NCBI GenBank assembly: GCA_006226305.1
Contig: SBHG01000204.1
Coordinates: forward strand, 1-44,663
Source: Alphaproteobacteria bacterium
GTDB taxonomy: Bacteria > Pseudomonadota > Alphaproteobacteria > M2410
Direction of reading: 5' to 3'
Length of the DNA stretch: 44,663 nt
Shown here piece by piece: positions 38,099 through 44,663 of the stretch (position 1 is its first letter; each line of letters begins with the position of its first letter). The notes below the pieces were generated by a model. The model saw nothing but the letters and a program-made list of their open reading frames with translations, had not been told where the DNA came from and searched no databases. The translations under genes were made by a program, and so were the position numbers.

Positions 38099-38142
38099 GG
38101 ATCTGCCTTTTCCTTCCCGTTTTATGTGGAGCTGTCCCGGAA

Positions 38143-38167
38143 ATTTCTGACTAATATAGTCAGATAA
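38143..38167. promoter_or_regulatory. IscR type-1-like operator, site 1 (ATTTCTGACTAATATAGTCAGATAA)
   Basis: Strong fit to E. coli type-1 consensus ATASYYGACTRWWWYAGTCRRSTAT around the GACT-N5-AGTC core; 45 nt upstream of the hydrolase start. Confidence 0.6.
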
Positions 38168-38218
38168 TTTAAAGATCAGAGCATTTTTCTCAGAAATTAG
38201 CCGTTTTTGGGTGATAGA

Positions 38219-38243
38219 ATACTTGACTCTTTTGGTCAGGATA
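38219..38243 (+). promoter_or_regulatory. IscR type-1-like operator, site 2 (ATACTTGACTCTTTTGGTCAGGATA)
   Basis: Matches most consensus positions of the IscR type-1 site; overlaps a TTGACT-17-TATCTG promoter-like pair (38223-38251) reading toward iscR. Confidence 0.65.
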
Positions 38244-38447
38244 ACTATCTGGAGGCTATAAAAACGCGCTGACGGACAGGGTCCTTCAATCTTCTGGTTG
38301 TCGTGCTGAAATCAGCGATTTTCCGCCGCTTTCGGCGGGGCACGTCATAGCACAGGTCGCTTGCGCCTTGGCAAGGAATAATTGCCTCTGTGTCAAAATC
38401 TCAACAGTCGCTTGAGAGGCGGCGGCCCAAAATTTGAGGTAAGTCTC

Positions 38448-38951
38448 ATGAAGCTCAGTACCAAAGGTAGATATGCGGTCATGGCCATGGTTGATCTTTG
38501 CAAAGAAAGCCAGGCTGGTCGGCCTGTCACCTTGGCGGATATTGCCTCCAGACAGGAGATATCCCTTTCCTATCTTGAGCAGCTCTTTTCAAAACTGCGC
38601 CGGGGCGGCCTTGTGAAGAGCTCTCGCGGCCCGGGTGGCGGCTATCGTCTTGCCGACAAGCCGGATCGAATCCGCATTGGGGATATCATTTTCGCCGTCG
38701 ATGAACCTATCACCACAACACGTTGTAAACCGGAAGCCAACATTGGCTGTACGGGCGCGAACAGTCGCTGCCTCACACACGATCTCTGGATGGAGCTCAA
38801 CCGGCAGATTCAGCTTTATTTGAATTCTGTGACATTGGCCGATGTCATTGAAAAGCGGGTTTCGGGTACGGCGCGGATTTTCGATGTCGAGCCGGAACGC
38901 GATGTGATTAACCTCACCGAACAAATGCCAACAGCCCAAGTCGCCGAATAG
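38448..38951 (+). CDS. iscR: Rrf2 family Fe-S regulator IscR
   Basis: MKLSTKGRYAVMAMVDLC...ISLSYLEQLFSKLRRGGLVKSSRGPGGGYRLA; cluster ligands RCKPEANIGCTGANSRCLTHDLW. Confidence 0.95.
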   Translation: MKLSTKGRYAVMAMVDLCKESQAGRPVTLADIASRQEISLSYLEQLFSKLRRGGLVKSSRGPGGGYRLADKPDRIRIGDIIFAVDEPITTTRCKPEANIGCTGANSRCLTHDLWMELNRQIQLYLNSVTLADVIEKRVSGTARIFDVEPERDVINLTEQMPTAQVAE

Positions 38952-38953
38952 TC

Positions 38954-40105
38954 ATGTCACACCCCTTTGTCTATCTGGACTATAACGCCACCGCGCCAGC
39001 CAAGCCTGAGGTCGCGGAAGCGGTCGCGCGAGTCATGGCAGAGGGCGGCAATCCTTCGTCGGTTCACGCCCATGGTCGTGCGGCAAAAGCTCTTGTGGAA
39101 AATGCCCGTGCGCAAGTCGCCGCATTGGCGGGGGCGGAGCCCAAGTCGGTGACATTTACCGGCAGCGGAACCGAGGCCAACAATCTGGTCTTTACGGGGG
39201 CTGTAAAAGCCAACAAGGTCGAGCGATTGCTGGTTTCTGCCACGGAGCACGATTCAGTTGCCAAAACAGCTGCCGCCACAGGCATGACGGTTGAACTCAT
39301 CCCGGTTGATCATGTCGGCGCTGTTGACCAGGAAGCCCTGCGTGACTTGTTGGGTGGATCAGATGAAAAAACCCTCGTCTGTATCATGCTTGCCAACAAT
39401 GAAACGGGACGCATCCAGGACATCGCTGCGCTTGCCCAGGCTGCCCATGAAGAAGGCGCACTGTTCCATTGCGACGCGGTCCAGGCAGCTGGAAAGATAC
39501 CCGTTGATATGGCCGCTCTGGATACGGATTTCCTGACCCTTTCGGCCCACAAATTTGGCGGTCCACAAGGAGTCGGTGCGCTGTTGCGCCGCCCGTCGCT
39601 TGATGTCTCAGCGATGATCCTGGGCGGCGGTCAAGAGCTCGGCCGTCGCTCGGGCACAGAAAATCTGGCCGGAATTGTTGGGATGGGGTTGGCGGCAGAA
39701 CTCGCCTTGAAGGACATGGGGCAGATGGCCGTGCTTGCCAAATGGCGTGACGAGATGGAACAGGTTATGACCGCTTATGCAGGCGAAGCTGTAATCATTT
39801 GCCGTGAGGTCTCCCGTCTTCCCAATACGTCGCTTGTTGCTCTGCCCGGGGTGAGATCCGAAACGCAGGTGATGACACTCGATCTGGCGGGCTTTGGTGT
39901 CAGCGCAGGGTCGGCCTGCTCGTCCGGCAAAGTCTCCACCTCACATAGCCTGAGCGCCATGGGATTTAGCGAGGATATCGCCGGCAGCGCGGTGCGGGTG
40001 AGCCTTGGTTGGAAAACGACGCACGAGGATGTGACCGCTTTTACTGAAGCCTGGAAGAACATGCGGGATCGCTTGTCCTCCAAGGCACGGTCAGAAGTTG
40101 CATGA
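38954..40105 (+). CDS. Cysteine desulfurase (NifS/IscS group)
   Basis: [18 protein letters not shown]...[14 protein letters not shown]...[14 protein letters not shown]...[21 protein letters not shown] with active Cys. Confidence 0.95.
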   Translation: MSHPFVYLDYNATAPAKPEVAEAVARVMAEGGNPSSVHAHGRAAKALVENARAQVAALAGAEPKSVTFTGSGTEANNLVFTGAVKANKVERLLVSATEHDSVAKTAAATGMTVELIPVDHVGAVDQEALRDLLGGSDEKTLVCIMLANNETGRIQDIAALAQAAHEEGALFHCDAVQAAGKIPVDMAALDTDFLTLSAHKFGGPQGVGALLRRPSLDVSAMILGGGQELGRRSGTENLAGIVGMGLAAELALKDMGQMAVLAKWRDEMEQVMTAYAGEAVIICREVSRLPNTSLVALPGVRSETQVMTLDLAGFGVSAGSACSSGKVSTSHSLSAMGFSEDIAGSAVRVSLGWKTTHEDVTAFTEAWKNMRDRLSSKARSEVA

Positions 40106-41577
40106 GTGAAAGAGTGATGGAAACCGCAGAAGAAAAAAGACAAGACGTCGAGCAGTTGGCAAAGCGGGAATATGAATTCGGCTTTGTAACCGACATTGAA
40201 TCTGAAAAAGCGCCGAAGGGCTTGAGCGAAGACATCATCCGTTTCATCTCCGCCAAGAAGAACGAGCCGGAGTGGATGCTCGAGTGGCGTCTTGAGGCCT
40301 ATCACCGTTGGCTCAAGATGCCCAAGCCCGATTGGGCCAAGCTCAACATTCCCGAAATCGATTTTCAGGATCTTTATTACTATTCGGCGCCGAAGAGCCA
40401 GGCGGACGGACCCAAAAGCCTCGACGAGGTCGATCCGGAACTCCTGGCAACCTATGAGAAACTCGGCATTCCCTTGAGTGAGCAAAAGATCCTCGCGGGC
40501 GTTGTCGCCGTGGATGCCGTATTTGATTCCGTTTCAGTGGTGACCACTTTCAAAGAAAAGCTCGCCGAGGCGGGGGTCATTTTCTGCCCTATTTCTGAGG
40601 CTTTGCAGTCTCATCCAGAGCTGGTCAAAAAATATCTCGGAACCGTCGTGCCTCAGAGCGACAACTATTACGCGGCGCTCAACTCCGCCGTCTTCAGCGA
40701 TGGTTCATTCGTTTATGTGCCAAAAGGCGTTCGTTGCCCCATGGAGCTCTCGACCTATTTCCGCATCAACGAGCGCAACACCGGCCAGTTCGAGCGCACG
40801 CTGATCATCGCCGAGGAAGGTTCTTACGTATCTTATCTGGAGGGCTGCACCGCGCCGCAGCGTGATGAAAATCAGCTTCATGCAGCGGTGGTCGAGCTGG
40901 TCGCCCATGAAAGCGCAGAGATTAAATATTCCACCGTGCAAAACTGGTATCCAGGTAACGAGGAAGGCGAGGGGGGTATCTACAACTTCGTCACAAAGCG
41001 CGGCGATTGCCGCGAAGCTAATGCCAAGATTTCCTGGACCCAGGTGGAAACAGGCTCGGCCATCACTTGGAAATATCCAAGCTGCATTCTGCGCGGCGAC
41101 AATTCAGTTGGCGAGTTCTACTCCATCGCCATCACCAACAATCATCAGCAGGCCGATACAGGCACCAAGATGATCCATTTGGGTCGAAATACCACCAGCC
41201 GCATTATTGCCAAGGGCATTTCCGCCGGGAAATCCCAGAGCACCTATCGGGGCCTCGTCTCCTCCCATGCCAAAGCGACAGGCGCGCGCAACTTTACCCA
41301 GTGCGACTCGCTCCTCATTGGCGATCAATGCGGCGCCCACACAGTGCCCTACATTGAAAGCCATACGCCGTCGGCGGTCATCGAGCACGAGGCAACCACA
41401 TCAAAGATTAGTGAAGACCAGCTCTTCTATTGCCAGCAGCGGGGCCTGTCGGAAGAAGAGGCGGTTGCCCTCATCGTCAATGGATTTTGCAAGGATGTTC
41501 TCCAGCAATTGCCTATGGAGTTCGCGGTCGAGGCGCAAAAGCTCGTCGGTATCTCCCTTGAAGGCAGTGTCGGATAA
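40102..41577 (+). CDS. sufB: Fe-S cluster assembly protein SufB
   Basis: [43 protein letters not shown]-like segment, [54 protein letters not shown] overlap with preceding gene. Confidence 0.98.
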   Translation: MSERVMETAEEKRQDVEQLAKREYEFGFVTDIESEKAPKGLSEDIIRFISAKKNEPEWMLEWRLEAYHRWLKMPKPDWAKLNIPEIDFQDLYYYSAPKSQADGPKSLDEVDPELLATYEKLGIPLSEQKILAGVVAVDAVFDSVSVVTTFKEKLAEAGVIFCPISEALQSHPELVKKYLGTVVPQSDNYYAALNSAVFSDGSFVYVPKGVRCPMELSTYFRINERNTGQFERTLIIAEEGSYVSYLEGCTAPQRDENQLHAAVVELVAHESAEIKYSTVQNWYPGNEEGEGGIYNFVTKRGDCREANAKISWTQVETGSAITWKYPSCILRGDNSVGEFYSIAITNNHQQADTGTKMIHLGRNTTSRIIAKGISAGKSQSTYRGLVSSHAKATGARNFTQCDSLLIGDQCGAHTVPYIESHTPSAVIEHEATTSKISEDQLFYCQQRGLSEEEAVALIVNGFCKDVLQQLPMEFAVEAQKLVGISLEGSVG

Positions 41578-41592
41578 AAAGGAATATAAAAA

Positions 41593-42348
41593 GTGAGCTT
41601 ACTTGAAATCAAAGACCTGCATGTCGAAGTCAGCGGTAAGGAAATCCTGAAAGGGATTAACCTTGAAATTGAAGCTGGCAAAGTGCACGCCATCATGGGT
41701 CCGAACGGATCTGGCAAGAGCACGCTGTCCTACACGCTTTCAGGCCGCGAAGGTTATAACATCACGTCCGGCTCGATCTTGTTTAAGGGCCAGGACCTGA
41801 CGGAACTTTCCATTGATGAACGGGCAGCGGCGGGCGTATTCCTCGCCTTCCAATATCCCATTGAAATTCCCGGTGTCACCAACATGACATTCTTGCGCAC
41901 GGCAGTGAACGCGCAGCGTAAAGCGCGCGGCGAAGGGGAGATGGACGCTGCGTCATTCCTTCGGTTTGTGCGAGAGAAGGCGGCAGAACTTAAAGTCTCC
42001 GATGACATGTTGAAGCGCCCGTTGAATGTCGGCTTTTCAGGCGGGGAAAAGAAGCGCAACGAAATTTTGCAAATGGCGCTATTGGAGCCGAGCCTGGCCG
42101 TCCTCGACGAGACAGATTCCGGCCTCGATATCGATGCGCTGAAAGTCGTTTCAGAAGGGGTCAATGCCCTGCGCGATCCAGAGCGGGCCATGCTGGTCAT
42201 CACCCACTATCAGCGTCTCCTCGACCATATTGTGCCCGATGTTGTACATGTGCTCGCCAATGGCCGGATTATCAAGACCGGCGGCAAGGACCTGGCACTC
42301 GAGCTTGAGAAGTCAGGCTATGAAGGCCTCATCGAGAGCGCGGCGTAA
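41593..42348 (+). CDS. sufC: Fe-S cluster assembly ATPase SufC
   Basis: GTG start; Walker A MGPNGSGKST, NVGFSGGEKKRNEILQMALLEPSLAVLDETDSGLDIDAL. Confidence 0.98.
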   Translation: MSLLEIKDLHVEVSGKEILKGINLEIEAGKVHAIMGPNGSGKSTLSYTLSGREGYNITSGSILFKGQDLTELSIDERAAAGVFLAFQYPIEIPGVTNMTFLRTAVNAQRKARGEGEMDAASFLRFVREKAAELKVSDDMLKRPLNVGFSGGEKKRNEILQMALLEPSLAVLDETDSGLDIDALKVVSEGVNALRDPERAMLVITHYQRLLDHIVPDVVHVLANGRIIKTGGKDLALELEKSGYEGLIESAA

Positions 42349-42362
42349 GGAGCAACGAAGTC

Positions 42363-43679
42363 GTGTCTAATACACAATTGAGCTACTCCGAAAGTCAATT
42401 GGCCTCGCATTTAAATACGCAGCCAAAAGTGGTCGATTCGGAGTGGCTGGCCGAGCTTAAAGAAAAGGGCCGTGACAATTTCCTGACAAGAGGATTTCCT
42501 GACCGCAGGCAGGAGAATTGGAAATACACGGACATCCGCACGAAATTTCGGGACAATAGTTTCGATGCTCCTTACGACAACGGAAGTCGAGAAAAGTCTC
42601 GCATAGTTGATGAGGATATTCTCAGGGTTGTTGTCCAAGACGGCAAGTTGACCAGCATTCCGTCCGAACTCCCCAAGGGTATCGCAATTCGAACACTAGA
42701 AGATGTTTTGCAGAATGATGAATTCTTTCTGCGGAGGTATCTTGGTGAGAACCGTGCACTTCCTAAAGACGGAATGATTTCTCTGAATTCAGCGTTACTT
42801 CAAAAAGGACTGGTCGTAACGGTAGAGCCAGGCGGGATAATTGATCAGACGATTTATATCGAACGCTTTTCAAATGTACCCTGGAACTCGATTGAGTCTG
42901 GCCGCGACATTATTCAATTGGGGGAACGGTCTTCAGTCAAGATTGTTGAAGTCTTCGTAAGTTCCGTGAGTCAATTTTCACTGACCCACAATGTTTCGGA
43001 AGTTTATGTTGAAAAGGGTGCGACCTTAGAGCATGCGAAATTTCAGCTTGAAGGTAATACCGTCAATCATATTACCACAATTGCAGCTGAAGTGTCGGAA
43101 GGCGCGACTTTCAAGAATTTTGAGATATCGAACGGTGGCGACACTGTTCGAAATGAAACCTATGTCAATTTGCTTGGCGAAGGCGCACACGCATCCTTGT
43201 CAGGTGTTTTTCTGAAGGCCGGCAAAGAGCATTGCGACACGACAACTGTCGTAAATCATATCGCGCCAGATTGTACCTGCAATGAAGAGTTCCGTGGAAT
43301 TCTTGCGGAGCGTGCCCGAGGTGTATTTCAGGGCAAAATTGGTGTTGCCAAAAACGCTCAGAAATCGGATGGAAGGATGATGACAAGAGCATTGCTGCTC
43401 TCTGATCGTGCCGAAATGGATGCCAAGCCTGAACTCGAAATCTATGCAGATGATGTTAAGTGCGCTCATGGTGCCACTATTGGCTCGCTTGACAACGAAG
43501 CATTGTTCTATTTGAGGTCCAGGGGGATACCGGAAGTTCAAGCAAAGACACTTTTAATGAGAGCATTTGTATCTGAAGCCATCCAAGATTTTGGCGATGA
43601 GATTATTAGGGAAAGCGCAAATCAGCTCATTGAACAGAAGTTGGAATTCTTGTCTCGAGGTGGCTATGAGCAATTTTGA
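42363..43679 (+). CDS. sufD: Fe-S cluster assembly protein SufD
   Basis: GTG start; NWKYTDIRTKF...FRGILAERARGVFQGKIGVAKNAQKSDGRMMTRALLLSDRAEMDAKPELEIYADDVKCAHGATIGSLDNEALFYLRSRGI. Confidence 0.96.
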   Translation: MSNTQLSYSESQLASHLNTQPKVVDSEWLAELKEKGRDNFLTRGFPDRRQENWKYTDIRTKFRDNSFDAPYDNGSREKSRIVDEDILRVVVQDGKLTSIPSELPKGIAIRTLEDVLQNDEFFLRRYLGENRALPKDGMISLNSALLQKGLVVTVEPGGIIDQTIYIERFSNVPWNSIESGRDIIQLGERSSVKIVEVFVSSVSQFSLTHNVSEVYVEKGATLEHAKFQLEGNTVNHITTIAAEVSEGATFKNFEISNGGDTVRNETYVNLLGEGAHASLSGVFLKAGKEHCDTTTVVNHIAPDCTCNEEFRGILAERARGVFQGKIGVAKNAQKSDGRMMTRALLLSDRAEMDAKPELEIYADDVKCAHGATIGSLDNEALFYLRSRGIPEVQAKTLLMRAFVSEAIQDFGDEIIRESANQLIEQKLEFLSRGGYEQF

Positions 43680-44663
43680 TCTTCCAAAGCGCGCATTTGA
43701 CATCAATGAGATCCGACAGGACTTCCCGATCCTGTCCCGCGAGGTTTATGGCAAACCGCTCGTCTACTTGGACAGTGCGGCCTCCGCGCAAAAACCTGTG
43801 CAAGTCATCAAAGCTATGCAGAACGTCATGGAGGAAGACTACGCCAATGTCCACCGCGGCCTGCACTATCTCTCAAATACAGCAACGCAAATGTATGAGG
43901 ACGCACGCGAAAAGGTGCGGGGCTTCATCAATGCGCCAACGACGAGTGAAGTGATCTTCACCGCAAATGCGACCGACGCGATCAACCTGGTCGCCAACAG
44001 CCTCGGCGTGTCACACATCGGTGAGGGGGATGAAATCATCCTCTCGATAATGGAGCACCATTCCAACATCGTGCCCTGGCATTTTCTGCGAGAACGCAAA
44101 GGTGCGGTCTTGAACTGGATCCCCATGACCGACGCGGGCGAGTTGATCGTTGAGGAGTATGAAAAGCTTTTCACGCCCAAGACCAAGCTTGTCGCGCTGA
44201 CCCACATGTCCAATGCGCTTGGTACTATCAATCCTGTCAAGGAGATGATCCGCATCGCCCATGAGAAGGGCGCATTGGTGTTGATCGATGGATCCCAATC
44301 CACGGTCCATATGGGGATTGATGTGCAGCATCTGGATGCGGACTTTTTTGTCTTCACCGGCCATAAGGTTTATGGGCCCACCGGCATCGGCGTTCTTTTT
44401 GCCAAGGCCGAGCATTTGAAATGGATGCCCCCTTATCGTGGCGGCGGCGAAATGATTTCGCTCGTTGAAACCGACAAAGTGACATACGCGGAAAGCCCGC
44501 AAAAGTTTGAGGCGGGCACGCCGCCGATCATTGAAGGCATCGGGCTCGGCGCTGCCATTGACTATATCCAGTCCTTTGACCGGGCTGACATTATGGCCCA
44601 TGAAGAGCGGCTTCTGCAGGCTGCGACCGAGGCCCTGGGCGCCATGAATTCCGTAAAGATTTT
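43666..44663 (+). CDS. sufS: Cysteine desulfurase SufS, truncated by window edge
   Basis: ATG at 43666, MSNFDLPKRAFDINEIRQDFPILSREVYGKPLVYLDSAASAQKPVQVIKAM...NVHRGLHYLSNTAT...GSQSTVHMGIDVQHLDADFFVFTGHKVYGPTGIGVLF; open to window edge, 14-nt overlap with sufD. Confidence 0.96.
   Translation, partial: MSNFDLPKRAFDINEIRQDFPILSREVYGKPLVYLDSAASAQKPVQVIKAMQNVMEEDYANVHRGLHYLSNTATQMYEDAREKVRGFINAPTTSEVIFTANATDAINLVANSLGVSHIGEGDEIILSIMEHHSNIVPWHFLRERKGAVLNWIPMTDAGELIVEEYEKLFTPKTKLVALTHMSNALGTINPVKEMIRIAHEKGALVLIDGSQSTVHMGIDVQHLDADFFVFTGHKVYGPTGIGVLFAKAEHLKWMPPYRGGGEMISLVETDKVTYAESPQKFEAGTPPIIEGIGLGAAIDYIQSFDRADIMAHEERLLQAATEALGAMNSVKI

Noticed and set aside
1-44663. Mobile elements, CRISPR arrays, prophage, defence systems, tRNA/rRNA genes
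   Set aside because: No transposase, integrase, regularly spaced repeats, Cas or phage proteins, or recognisable tRNA/rRNA sequence seen; the gene content is core metabolism and envelope functions.

Overview
This is an alphaproteobacterial chromosomal core region with densely packed, mostly recognisable genes. In order: start of a B12-dependent ribonucleotide reductase (minus, truncated), NDUFA12-like protein, MlaD, DUF2155 protein, Aat, AccC, AccB, AroQ, ThiS, ThiG, a PlsC-like acyltransferase, a small secreted protein, DsbA-like protein, M48/TPR protease, RNase E, AmiC-type amidase, PBP1A, prfB (with the +1 programmed frameshift), HupE/UreJ protein, parvulin PPIase, DUF3604 protein, DMT transporter, TraB/GumN protein, bactofilin 1, Ogt, Ada-AlkA fusion, bactofilin 2, M23 peptidase, DUF455 ferritin-like protein, Bcp, AsmA/YhdP-like protein, TyrS, AnmK, alpha/beta hydrolase, IscR, cysteine desulfurase, SufB, SufC, SufD and SufS (truncated). 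I recognised no mobile element, CRISPR array, tRNA or rRNA. The most interesting signals are: (1) three TTAA-N7-TTAA (CtrA-type) sites, each upstream of a peptidoglycan-hydrolase or bactofilin gene (amiC; bactofilin 1; M23 peptidase plus bactofilin 2), suggesting a cell-cycle-linked envelope morphogenesis regulon; (2) two IscR type-1-like operators between an alpha/beta hydrolase and the iscR-suf operon; (3) a tight DUF3604-parvulin-HupE cassette of unknown function; (4) sufD as a low-GC outlier inside an otherwise GC-richer suf operon; (5) a 157-nt antisense overlap of the DUF2155 and Aat C-termini; (6) a structured rne leader. All calls come from reading the sequence and the supplied ORFs; no database search was run.
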